The notes under the pieces were generated by a model that saw only the letters and a program-made list of their open reading frames with translations, was not told where the DNA came from and ran no database searches. DNA of 64,000 nucleotides from Gammaproteobacteria bacterium (GTDB taxonomy: Bacteria > Pseudomonadota > Gammaproteobacteria > Steroidobacterales > Steroidobacteraceae): contig PLUE01000020.1 of NCBI GenBank assembly GCA_003164785.1, positions 82,673 to 146,672 on the forward strand, written 5' to 3'. Shown here piece after piece: positions 16,329 to 24,411 of the stretch (its first letter is position 1; each line of letters starts with the position of its first letter). Position numbers and translations under genes: made by a program.

Positions 16329-17189
16329 ATGCAGCAGCTGCTCGACGATCTGATCAAGGTGATGACCCTCGAGCGGCTCGAGAGCGATCTGTTTCGGGGC
16401 GAGAGCCGCGATATCGGCAGTCCGCAGGTGTTTGGCGGCCAGGTGCTGGGTCAGGCGCTGATGGCGGCGACGGCGACGGTCGTCGACCGTCGGGTGCACT
16501 CCCTGCATGCGTATTTCCTGCGCCGCGGGGACTTCAATTCACCGATCGTCTACGAGGTGGACCGGGCCCGGGACGGCAATCACTTCTCGACCCGGCGCAT
16601 CGTCGCCATCCAGCATGGCGCCCAGATATTCAACATGTCCGCGTCCTTTCAGACCGATGAGCAGGGCTTGGATCATCAGCTGGCGATGCCGGACGTGCCG
16701 CCGCCCGACGGCCTGCCGGAGCTGGGGTCCTACTACAACGACATCATGGACCGCCTGCCCACCAGCGTGCGGCGCATCCTGGGACAGAAGCGGCCTTTCG
16801 AGTTTCGACCCACGGAGACCCCGGGCTTTCTGCGCGCCGAGAAGTCGGCGCCGTCGAGACACATCTGGTTTCGCGCCGTCGCGGCGCTGCCGGACGACGA
16901 GACGCTGCACCGCTGTCTGTTGGCTTACGTATCGGATTTCAATCTGCTGGACACGGCGCTGATGCCGCACGGAGTATCCGCCATGGCGAAAGGTCTGGTG
17001 ATGGCGAGCATCGATCATGCCATGTGGTTTCACCGCGCGGCCCGCGTGGACGAGTGGCTGCTCTATTCGACCGACAGTCCGAGCGCGTCGGGAGCACGCG
17101 GCTTTGCCCGCGGCAACATCTTCGCCCGTGACGGGCGGCTGATTGCAAGCACCTCACAGGAAGGCTTGCTGCGCATGGTGCCGTCATGA
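16329..17189 (+). CDS. tesB: Acyl-CoA thioesterase II
   Basis: TesB hydrolyses medium- and long-chain acyl-CoA. The 286-residue protein has the double hot-dog layout: N-terminal half with VFGGQVLGQALMAA, C-terminal half with HAMWFHR and the end motif GLLRMV. The catalytic Asp-Gln-Thr region near SIDHAMWFH and 'LYSTDSPSASGARGFARGNIF' (about residues 245-265) is present. Length fits E. coli TesB (286). It is preceded by fnr and overlaps a small membrane-protein gene by four bases (ATGA), suggesting a three-gene operon. Confidence 0.92.
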   Translation: MQQLLDDLIKVMTLERLESDLFRGESRDIGSPQVFGGQVLGQALMAATATVVDRRVHSLHAYFLRRGDFNSPIVYEVDRARDGNHFSTRRIVAIQHGAQIFNMSASFQTDEQGLDHQLAMPDVPPPDGLPELGSYYNDIMDRLPTSVRRILGQKRPFEFRPTETPGFLRAEKSAPSRHIWFRAVAALPDDETLHRCLLAYVSDFNLLDTALMPHGVSAMAKGLVMASIDHAMWFHRAARVDEWLLYSTDSPSASGARGFARGNIFARDGRLIASTSQEGLLRMVPS

Positions 17190-17353
17190 AAGCGTTCATC
17201 ATCATATTCGTGGTCGTGGCGGCGCTCATCGGCGGAATCCTGACCCTGCGCAGCAGCCGCAGTGCGGGCATGCCGAATCAAGACGTTCTGGATCGCGCCA
17301 AAGAGCGCGGGCGTGAACAGGATGCGAAGGACAAAAAGGACTCGGAGGACTAG
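17186..17353 (+). CDS. Small single-span membrane protein
   Basis: The protein has 55 residues. The N-terminal segment, FIIIFVVVAALIGGILTL, is a clear transmembrane helix, followed by a charged cytoplasmic tail rich in Arg, Lys, Glu and Asp (DRAKERGREQDAKDKKDSED). The start ATG overlaps the tesB stop as ATGA, indicating translational coupling. It resembles short DUF2897-like proteins in layout, but the family assignment is uncertain and the function unknown. Confidence 0.65.
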   Translation: MKAFIIIFVVVAALIGGILTLRSSRSAGMPNQDVLDRAKERGREQDAKDKKDSED

Positions 17354-17943
17354 CCCTGCTCCGCGTCGAGCCGCTCCTTGGCCAGTTCCCAGACCTCGCG
17401 AGGCAGCACGAAGAAGTGGCAATCCCACCAACGGTTCTTGGCGCGCCGGTGTTTGCGGAACACCGCCTCCCAGCGCATGCCGACCTTCTCGAGCACGTGA
17501 ATCGACGCCTGATTGTTGACGTCGACCGTGGAGATGATCCGCTCGGCGCGCAGGTCGTGGAAGGCCGCTTCGGCGAGCGCCAGCGCAATCTCCGTGGCGT
17601 ACCCCTTGCCCCAATCCGCGATCCCGAGCATGTATCCCAGGTCGACGACATTGCGTTCGATCACCGACAGATCGCAGGCGCCGATCACGCGGCCGCTGGC
17701 GATCTCTTCGACGGCCAATTCGAATCGTGTGCGCGGCAGTTCACGCTGCGATTCCAGCAGTCCTTCCAGGTAATCGGCCGTGCCGTCGGCGTCGCGCGGT
17801 CCGAAGAACAGGTATTTGGTGACCCGCGGATCCGAAGAATACGCGTGGATGGCGTCGAAGTCCGCCAGCACGAACTCGCGCAGCCGCAGGCGGGCCGTGG
17901 TGATCGGCAAGGCGAGCTTGCGCTCCGTTCGCAGCTTCGTCAT
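17350..17943 (-). CDS. GNAT-family N-acetyltransferase, RimJ/RimL type
   Basis: This 197-residue GNAT protein starts with the typical ITTARLRLREFVLADFDAIH block. It carries the acetyl-CoA pyrophosphate-binding region LGIADWGKGYATEIALALAE and the late beta-strand motif VDVNNQASIHVLEKVGMRWE. Such proteins acetylate protein N-termini, small metabolites or antibiotics; the acceptor is not predictable. Its 3' end overlaps the small membrane-protein gene on the other strand by four bases. Confidence 0.85.
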   Translation of the reverse strand: MTKLRTERKLALPITTARLRLREFVLADFDAIHAYSSDPRVTKYLFFGPRDADGTADYLEGLLESQRELPRTRFELAVEEIASGRVIGACDLSVIERNVVDLGYMLGIADWGKGYATEIALALAEAAFHDLRAERIISTVDVNNQASIHVLEKVGMRWEAVFRKHRRAKNRWWDCHFFVLPREVWELAKERLDAEQG

Positions 17944-17956
17944 GCGCCGCCCCGGC

Positions 17957-19381
17957 TCATGCGAGAACCTTTCCTGGGTTGAGAATTCCCCTCGGGTCCA
18001 ATGTGCGCTTCAGATCGCGCATCAGGGACAGTTCGACGGGGTCCGCACGCTCGGCGAATTCCTTCGTCTTCAAGCGGCCGATGCCGTGCTCGGCGCTGAT
18101 GCTCCCGCCCATGCCGTCGACCAGATCGAACATGGCGTGTTCCAGCAGTTTGCCGCGCCCCAGGAACGCGGCCGTGTCGGTTCCCGGCCGCTGCGCCACA
18201 TTGAAATGCAGATTGCCGTCTCCCATATGGCCGTAGCTGAAAACGTCGCCCTCCGGCGCGAGGCGTGCGACCAGCGCGGCGCCTTCGGTGATGAGCCGCG
18301 GAATCGAGGAGACGGGAACCGACACGTCGTGCTTGAGGCTCGCGCCGTGATGACGTTGGGCCTCCGGCACCGACTCGCGCAGCTTCCACATGGCCTGGGA
18401 CTGTGCGATCGAGGCGGCAATCATGGCGTCCTTGACCGCGCCATCGGCGGCAGCCCGCTGCAATTGGTCCAGCATCAGCGTTGCCAGGTCCTGTTGCGAA
18501 TTCGGCGAGGTGAACTCGATCAATAGATACCAGTCGGCGCCCTGGTCGAGCGGGTTGGCCACACCGGCGATGTGCTTGACCGTGAGTTCCACCGCACGAC
18601 GCGGCAGAAGTTCGAAGGTGGTGATCTGGTCGCCGGCCGCGGTGCGCATCCGGGCCAGCAGATCGAGCGCATGCTGCGGCGAATCGATGCCCACCAGGGC
18701 CGTTGCCGTATCGGCCGGCCGCGGAAACAGCTTGAGGGAGGCGGCGGTGATGATGCCCAAGGTCCCCTCGGCGCCGATGAACAGCGATTTCACATCGTAG
18801 CCCGTGTTGTCTTTTCGCAAGCTCTTGAGTCCTGACATCACGCGTCCGTCGGCCAGCACCACTTCCAATCCAAAGACGAGGTCACGCATCATTCCATAGC
18901 GCAGCACGGCGGTGCCACCCGCATTGGTCGAGAGGTTGCCGCCGATCTGAGCGGTGCCCTCGGATCCGAGGCTCAAAGGAAACAGCCGGTCCGCCGCGTC
19001 GGCGGCCCGCTGAGCCTCCGCGAGAGTACACCCCGCCTCGACGATCATGGAATAGTTGGCGGCGTCGAGGTGGCGTACCTGCCTCAGCCGGCGCAATGAC
19101 AGGACGATTTGCGAGTTGCTGTCGTCGGGTGTTGCGCCGCCGCAGTAGCCGGTGTTTCCGCCGACGGGAACGACGGCCACTTCATCGCGATGGCAGACCT
19201 TGAGGATCGCCGACACCTGCGCGACCTCGCGCGGCTCGAGAACGAGGGGCGTGGCGCCGCGATACAGGCGCCGAAAATCCACGACGTAGGGCGCTACGTC
19301 GCCGGGAGAGTCGAGCCAGGAACCATCGCCGACCGCGGCCTTGAGCTCATCAAGGGTGCCGCGATCAGGTGCGCGTGGCAT
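17957..19381 (-). CDS. FAD-binding oxidoreductase, D-2-hydroxyacid dehydrogenase (GlcD/D2HGDH) type
   Basis: The 474-residue protein has an N-terminal PCMH FAD-binding fold (VVPVGGNTGYCGGATPD near residue 70; GTAQIGGNLSTNAGG near 140) and a C-terminal FAD-oxidase domain with the metal-site HMGDGNLHFNV and EHGIGRLK. This is the layout of D-2-hydroxyglutarate/D-lactate dehydrogenases. It oxidises a D-2-hydroxyacid and passes electrons to a quinone or electron-transfer flavoprotein; the exact substrate is unknown. It overlaps the end of the lipid methyltransferase gene by 17 bases in the same direction, so both are probably in one operon. Confidence 0.85.
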   Translation of the reverse strand: MPRAPDRGTLDELKAAVGDGSWLDSPGDVAPYVVDFRRLYRGATPLVLEPREVAQVSAILKVCHRDEVAVVPVGGNTGYCGGATPDDSNSQIVLSLRRLRQVRHLDAANYSMIVEAGCTLAEAQRAADAADRLFPLSLGSEGTAQIGGNLSTNAGGTAVLRYGMMRDLVFGLEVVLADGRVMSGLKSLRKDNTGYDVKSLFIGAEGTLGIITAASLKLFPRPADTATALVGIDSPQHALDLLARMRTAAGDQITTFELLPRRAVELTVKHIAGVANPLDQGADWYLLIEFTSPNSQQDLATLMLDQLQRAAADGAVKDAMIAASIAQSQAMWKLRESVPEAQRHHGASLKHDVSVPVSSIPRLITEGAALVARLAPEGDVFSYGHMGDGNLHFNVAQRPGTDTAAFLGRGKLLEHAMFDLVDGMGGSISAEHGIGRLKTKEFAERADPVELSLMRDLKRTLDPRGILNPGKVLA

Positions 19382-20654
19382 GCACGGCCGCGATCGGAGC
19401 GCGCCGCGATCGCGGCTTGGTCAAAAGCATCTGCACGTCGCCCAACTGTCGTTCCTCGAATCCGCCCTCGCAATAACAGAGATAATACTCCCACATGCGG
19501 ATGAAACTCTCGGGATACCCCAGCGCCCGGACCTCGCTCTGGCGTGCCATGAACCGCTCCCGCCACAACTTCAAGGTGCGGGCATAGTGAGGACCAATGT
19601 CCTCCAGGTGAAAGATCTTCAGATCGGTGGCGCGCTCCAGGGAGTCGGCGATGGCCTGGATCGACGGAATGAAGCTGCCGGGAAAAATGAAACGTTTGAT
19701 GAAATCGACGGAGCGGCGTGCCTGATCGTAGAACTGGTCGCGTATGGTGATGGCCTGCAACAGCATGGCGCCGTTCGGCTTCAGCAGCGAACTGCATTGG
19801 CGAAAGTAGGTATCAAGGTATTGATGCCCGACCGCTTCGATCATCTCGATGGACACCACTGCATCGTACTCGCCCCGTAGATCCCGGTAGTCCTCCAGCA
19901 ACAGCCTGACACGGCTTTCGACGCCGGCGCGCCCGACCCGCTCGCGCGCAAGCTCGTATTGCTCCCGGGAAATGGTCGTCGTGGTGACATGACAGCCGTA
20001 GTGTCTGGCGGCGTGAATTGCGAGGCCGCCCCAGCCGGTGCCGATTTCCAGCAGATGCTGACCGGGGCGCAGGTCGAGCTTCGAGCAGGCAGCATCGAAT
20101 TTGGCCAGGGACGCGTCGCGCATGGATGACTCGACGGTCTCGAAGATCCCGCAGGAATAGGCCATCGTTTCATCGAGGAACAGCTCGAAGAACTGATTTC
20201 CGAGATCGTAGTGCGCGGAGATGTTGCGGCGGCTGCCGGTCTTGTCGTTGCGGTTCAGCCAGTGGGCCATTTTCAGCAAGGGTGCGGTCAGCCGCGACCA
20301 CCCCGAATCCACGTCGTTCATCAAATGGCGGTTGGCCACCATCAACCGCACCAGGCCGGTCAGGTCGTCGCAGTGCCAGCAGTCGTTGATGTAGGCTTCG
20401 CCGGCACCAACCGTGCCCGCGAACACGGCGTCGGAATAGAAGCGCGGATTGCGCACCCGGATCGTGACGTCGAACGGCGCCTCGTCGGTGACGCTGCCGA
20501 AGGATAGGTCCTGGCCGGAGTCGACGAAGTGCAGCCGACCGTGACGAATTTTGCGAAACTGGGCGAGCAGCAAGATTCTGGCGAGCCGGGTGAGAGCGGA
20601 CGAGCCCTCCTCGGTTTGCCGGGTGGCGTCTCCTGGAATGATGTTTTGTTTCAC
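19365..20654 (-). CDS. Cyclopropane-fatty-acyl-phospholipid synthase family methyltransferase
   Basis: This enzyme family uses SAM to methylate unsaturated acyl chains of phospholipids. The 429-residue product has an N-terminal domain (about 1-130) and a Rossmann-type methyltransferase domain with motif I LLEIGTGWGGLAIHAA, YSCGIF, ISREQYELAR and IEAVGHQYLDTYFRQC, all typical of CFA synthases. GTG 20654 is chosen because the frame upstream covers the flavin amine oxidase relic; no strong Shine-Dalgarno is seen. In related genomes such genes follow an FAD amine oxidase and a DUF1365 gene; here the first is a relic and the second absent. Confidence 0.8.
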   Translation of the reverse strand: MKQNIIPGDATRQTEEGSSALTRLARILLLAQFRKIRHGRLHFVDSGQDLSFGSVTDEAPFDVTIRVRNPRFYSDAVFAGTVGAGEAYINDCWHCDDLTGLVRLMVANRHLMNDVDSGWSRLTAPLLKMAHWLNRNDKTGSRRNISAHYDLGNQFFELFLDETMAYSCGIFETVESSMRDASLAKFDAACSKLDLRPGQHLLEIGTGWGGLAIHAARHYGCHVTTTTISREQYELARERVGRAGVESRVRLLLEDYRDLRGEYDAVVSIEMIEAVGHQYLDTYFRQCSSLLKPNGAMLLQAITIRDQFYDQARRSVDFIKRFIFPGSFIPSIQAIADSLERATDLKIFHLEDIGPHYARTLKLWRERFMARQSEVRALGYPESFIRMWEYYLCYCEGGFEERQLGDVQMLLTKPRSRRAPIAAVHATRT

Positions 20655-20991
20655 GGGATTCTCGGGCCGGAAGCCGTCGGGGTCGGATGGTCGTTGACGC
20701 TCAAGAAGCCGTGATTGGAGAAGAACTCGACGAAGAAGCGCGCGGGGAAATTCAGCATGTCGACCGGACGCGACGACCTGATCGCCGCATGCGCAGGAAC
20801 GACGGGCGGACGTCACTGCGCCGTTGCGCGAACAATGAATTGAGGGACGTGCCTTGATGGTCGACGTCGACCGTATGGGCGTGGCCGCCGATATGGCTGC
20901 CGGCCTCGTAAACCGTGACCTCATGCTCCCGGCTCAAATGATATGCCGCGACCATTCCAGAAATGCCCGAGCCGATAACCGCGATTCGCAT
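20655..20991 (-). pseudogene. Flavin-containing amine oxidase relic with internal deletion
   Basis: The 5' piece reads MRIAVIGSGISGMVAAYHLS, with the FAD-binding GxGxxG and a following acidic residue, up to GGHAHTVDVD. After about 50 residues the homology stops. In a shifted frame a second piece, DMLNFPARFFVEFFSNHGFL, appears just before the methyltransferase start; it belongs to the central part of the same family. Roughly 200 codons between and everything after are missing. It sits exactly where the flavoprotein of the fatty-acid-modification cluster usually is. Confidence 0.7.
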
Positions 20992-21090
20992 TGCGTATGA
21001 CCACTCATCGTCGCCGGTTTATCCGGCTTACGTAGGCTATTCGTCGCATCCCCCCATTTGGATGCGCCTACGCAATGATTAGAGCATATG

Positions 21091-22083
21091 TCAGACGCGT
21101 TTGCCGAACCCGTCGCGTACCGCGGAGGGAACCGGCTTCAGGTCCCATATCAATCCGACATACGACATCAACTTCAGCATGTAATAGGTAATGTCGAATT
21201 CCCACCAGTAAAAGCCCTGGCGGACAGAGGCAGGATAGTGGTGGTGGTTGTTATGCCATCCCTCGCCGAGGGTGATGATGGCCAGCCAGACGTTGTTGCG
21301 GCTGGAATCGCCCGTCTTGTAGCGTTGACGGCCGAACACATGGGAGAGGGAATTGATGGTGTACGTGCCGTGGTAGACGAGCACCGTCGAGATGAAAAAT
21401 CCCCAGACGAGCATCTGACCGCCGGACGTGCCCAGGCCCGGGGCCACGTGTTTCAGGAGCATTCCGAGGAGGAACACGCCGACCCCCAGCACCGTGGGCA
21501 CCACGATGTCGAAGCGATCGAGGAAGCGCAGTTCCGGGTACTTCAGCAAATCCTTGACGCGAGACAGGTCGGCGACGAAATGTTTGTGCGACATGAACCA
21601 CCCCATGTGGCTCCAGAAGAAACCGTGCTGGACCGGCGAATGCACGTCATCGGGCTTGTCCGAATGCACATGGTGATGACGGTGGTGGGCCGCCCACCAT
21701 ATGGGCCCGCGTTGCACGGCGGACGCGCCCAGCATCCCGAAAATGAATTGACCCACGCGCGAGGTCTTGAACGTCCGGTGCGAGAAGTAGCGGTGATAGA
21801 AGCCGGTGATCGCGAACATGCGCACGAGGTAGAGGGCGACGGTCACGCCCAACGCAACCCAGCTGAAACCGACCCAGATCACGGCCAGGCAGGCGAGGTG
21901 CATGGCCAGGAACGGTAGCACGCGCGCCCAGTCGACCCGGCGGGTGACGTCATGGATGGGTTCCTTCGCCACCGACGCCTTGGTTCGCGAGGCGAAATCA
22001 CTGTTGTCGAACCAACGAGCCAGTTCCATTCCGACTCGTTCGGCGGTGGGAGGCTGCACGACGATTTCGTTCTCTGGTGTCAT
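21091..22083 (-). CDS. Membrane fatty acid desaturase, delta-9 (stearoyl-CoA desaturase) type
   Basis: The 330-residue protein introduces double bonds into acyl chains using O2 and a di-iron centre. Three histidine boxes are visible: HRYFSH, HRHHHVHSD and WHNNHHHYP. Four hydrophobic segments surround them. ATG 22083 was taken because the preceding codons show no family similarity. It lies upstream of, and in the same direction as, the amine oxidase relic and the cyclopropane-type methyltransferase. Desaturation would supply the unsaturated chains that the methyltransferase uses. Confidence 0.88.
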   Translation of the reverse strand: MTPENEIVVQPPTAERVGMELARWFDNSDFASRTKASVAKEPIHDVTRRVDWARVLPFLAMHLACLAVIWVGFSWVALGVTVALYLVRMFAITGFYHRYFSHRTFKTSRVGQFIFGMLGASAVQRGPIWWAAHHRHHHVHSDKPDDVHSPVQHGFFWSHMGWFMSHKHFVADLSRVKDLLKYPELRFLDRFDIVVPTVLGVGVFLLGMLLKHVAPGLGTSGGQMLVWGFFISTVLVYHGTYTINSLSHVFGRQRYKTGDSSRNNVWLAIITLGEGWHNNHHHYPASVRQGFYWWEFDITYYMLKLMSYVGLIWDLKPVPSAVRDGFGKRV

Positions 22084-22380
22084 TGAGTCATACCTTGCGA
22101 ATATGCGCCGCAGTTCAAATAGCCCGAGGGGGTGCGAAGGATACGATATCACCATTCGCGGGACGACCGATTTCGGATCACAATGGGTGCAGATTCTGCG
22201 CTGGGTGGCCTTTTCTTTGCGCCGTCGAGCCGCAATATGTATCGCCACCGACAAATTATCGGGTCATTGCGTTGCGTTTTCAAGCAGAAGCGGCCAATGC
22301 ATGTCCGAAAAGGGCATGCGTCCGTTCGGCGGACGCCGTAATCTAGTCGTCAAAGAAAATCAAATAGTGCAGGTTCGGGC
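22084..22380. other. Divergent intergenic region, desaturase / cbpA, with hairpin
   Basis: These 297 bases between two divergent genes contain no recognisable coding sequence. At 22318-22336 there is a perfect 7-bp stem, GCGTCCG/CGGACGC, around the stable loop TTCGG, about 44 bases before the cbpA start. It may be a structured leader or protein site. I saw no convincing sigma-32 promoter for cbpA. Confidence 0.5.
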
Positions 22381-23283
22381 ATGCAGTTCAAGGATTATTA
22401 CGAAACGCTGGGTGTAGCTCGCGGCGCGAGCGCCGACGAGATCAAAAAGGCCTATCGCAAGCAGGCGCGTAAATACCACCCGGATGTGAGCAAGGAAAGA
22501 AACGCCGAGGATAAGTTCAAGGACGTCCAGGAGGCATACGAGGTTCTGAAGGATGCCGACAAGCGGGCGCAATATGATCAATTGGGTCGGAACTACCGCT
22601 CGGGACAGCAATTCCGTCCGCCCCCGGATTGGGAACAGCGCTTCGGTCAGTCGGGTGCCGGTGCAAACGCGGGTGGCCACAAGTATTCCGATATCAATGG
22701 CTTCAGCGACTTCTTCTCCAGTCTGTTCGGCGGCGCCAACGGCGCGGCGGGCGCTGGTCCGTACGCCCAGCAGCAGGACTCGGAGGCCGGTCAAATCGAG
22801 GTCACCGTGGAGGAGGCGTTCGCCGGGACGCGCCGTCGCGTCAATATCAGCGAAAACGGCCGTACCCGTCTGGTCGATGTGCAAATCCCGGCCGGTGTCA
22901 CCGACGGGCAGGCCTTGCGCGTCGGGGGGGCTGGCGGCCGGGGTGCGCTGCTATTGAGGGTGAAGCTGCGTGCGCATCCGGTCTACGTGCTGCAGGGCAA
23001 GGACGTGCAGGTGGAATTGCCTTTGGCGCCGTGGGAGGCCGCACTGGGCGCCAAGGTGGCGGTTCCGACGCTCGGCGGGACGGTGGAATTGACCATCCCG
23101 GCCGGTGCCCAGGCAGGTCAGAAGTTGCGGCTTCGAGGGCGCGGTTTCCCGGGGGCGCCGGCCGGCGACCAATTCGTGGTCATCAAACTGGTCACGCCGG
23201 CGGCGGATACGCCAGAGGCCAAGGAAGTCTACGAACGCATGCGGCGTGAGTTCAAATTCAATCCCCGGGCGGCATGGCCATGA
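22381..23283 (+). CDS. cbpA: CbpA-type DnaJ co-chaperone
   Basis: The 300-residue protein has an N-terminal J-domain (residues 4-70, [20 protein letters not shown], with the HPD tripeptide in KYHPDVSKE), a Gly/Phe-rich linker with [11 protein letters not shown], and two DnaJ C-terminal substrate-binding domains. There is no zinc-finger region, which distinguishes CbpA from DnaJ. It stimulates DnaK ATPase and can bind curved DNA. Length agrees with E. coli CbpA (306). It lies in a small stress neighbourhood with htpG nearby. Confidence 0.9.
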   Translation: MQFKDYYETLGVARGASADEIKKAYRKQARKYHPDVSKERNAEDKFKDVQEAYEVLKDADKRAQYDQLGRNYRSGQQFRPPPDWEQRFGQSGAGANAGGHKYSDINGFSDFFSSLFGGANGAAGAGPYAQQQDSEAGQIEVTVEEAFAGTRRRVNISENGRTRLVDVQIPAGVTDGQALRVGGAGGRGALLLRVKLRAHPVYVLQGKDVQVELPLAPWEAALGAKVAVPTLGGTVELTIPAGAQAGQKLRLRGRGFPGAPAGDQFVVIKLVTPAADTPEAKEVYERMRREFKFNPRAAWP

Positions 23284-23290
23284 GCCGGCG

Positions 23291-24289
23291 CTAGCCGTCG
23301 CCCCGCGAATCGGCCTCGGTTTCATTCGGCGGCGGGTCCGGCGTCATGGTGATGCCTCCGGCCTCGAGGCTGGCCGCCGCCGCCAGGACGCTCTGCGGTT
23401 TGACGAACAGGGCCGACACGTCGGGGTAGGCTCTGCGAATCCGATTTTCCAATTCGGCCACGGCGGCTTCGATCTCCGGTGCCCTCAGGGTGTCGACGAA
23501 GTCCAGGCTGAGCGTCGCAACGACATTGTGCGGCGCGATCTGAATGGTGATGATGCTGTTGGCGCTGCAGACGCCAGGAATGCCGGCAGCCGTGTGCAGT
23601 ATGGCGTCGCTCAATGCCGGATCGGCGCGCTCCCCGAGCAGCAGTGCCTTCGATTCCTGGGCCAGCAGGACGGCTACTCCGGCCAGGATCGCCGCGATCA
23701 CCAACGAGGCCACGCCGTCCCAGCGTGCGTCGCCGGTGTAGAGCGCGGCCGTCGTGCCCGCGGCGGCCACCAAAATACCCAGCAGGGCGGCGGAGTCCTC
23801 GAACACCACGATGAAGGCCGGTGGGTCCTTCGAGCGCCGGAATGCCTCCCACCAGCCGAGATTGCGCCGGGTGGCGCCGAAGGCTCGCAGGCTGATCCAC
23901 CACGAAACGCCCTCGAAGACGAAGGCCACGGCGAGGACCGCGTAGATCACGACGGGCCGATCGATCGGCCGTGGGCTCAACACCCGGCCGATGCCCTCGT
24001 ACGCCGAGACCCCGGCGCCCAGGGCGAAAATCAGCAGGGCGACCACGAAACTCCAAAAATATAGCTCGCGGCCGTAGCCCAAGGGATGCAGGCGGTCGGC
24101 GCGGTGTGTGGACCGCGCGATGCCATAGAGCAGCAGCACCTCGTTGACCGTATCCACCAGCGAATGCACGGCTTCGCTCAGCATCGCCGCCGAGCCGGTC
24201 AGGGCCGCAGCCACGAATTTCGCGGCGGCGACCAGAAGATTGCCGATGAGGGCTGCCCAGACAGCCGAGACGGTGCCACTTTTTGCCAC
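23291..24289 (-). CDS. Cation diffusion facilitator (CDF) metal exporter
   Basis: CDF proteins export divalent metals (Zn, Co, Fe, Mn) in exchange for protons. The 332-residue protein has about six membrane segments (AALIGNLLVAAAKFVAAALTG first), the metal-site EAVHSLVDTVNEVLL (H-x3-D) in TM2 and WDGVASLVIAAIL in TM5, then a cytoplasmic ferredoxin-like domain (about 225-310). I prefer GTG 24289: the alternative ATG 24382, which has a plausible GGTGG ribosome site, would place the htpG heat-shock promoter inside the coding region. Metal specificity is unclear. Confidence 0.82.
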   Translation of the reverse strand: MAKSGTVSAVWAALIGNLLVAAAKFVAAALTGSAAMLSEAVHSLVDTVNEVLLLYGIARSTHRADRLHPLGYGRELYFWSFVVALLIFALGAGVSAYEGIGRVLSPRPIDRPVVIYAVLAVAFVFEGVSWWISLRAFGATRRNLGWWEAFRRSKDPPAFIVVFEDSAALLGILVAAAGTTAALYTGDARWDGVASLVIAAILAGVAVLLAQESKALLLGERADPALSDAILHTAAGIPGVCSANSIITIQIAPHNVVATLSLDFVDTLRAPEIEAAVAELENRIRRAYPDVSALFVKPQSVLAAAASLEAGGITMTPDPPPNETEADSRGDG

Positions 24290-24330
24290 GTTAAGTGATT
24301 GATTCCTGACGCCGGAGCGAGGCCGGCCGC

Positions 24331-24358
24331 TTGAACTATCCGGCGCCGGCCCCACCTT
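24331..24358 (+). promoter_or_regulatory. Sigma-32-type heat-shock promoter for htpG
   Basis: CTTGAAC at 24331-24337 and CCCCACCT at 24351-24358, separated by 13 bases, closely match the RpoH consensus (CTTGAAA, 13-15 bases, CCCCATNT). The start of htpG lies 54 bases after the -10 element. HtpG is a classical RpoH target. Confidence 0.7.
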
Positions 24359-24411
24359 GGACCGAAAGGGATTACCCGCCATGTTTATCCACCAATAAAG
24401 ATTGTAAGGCC

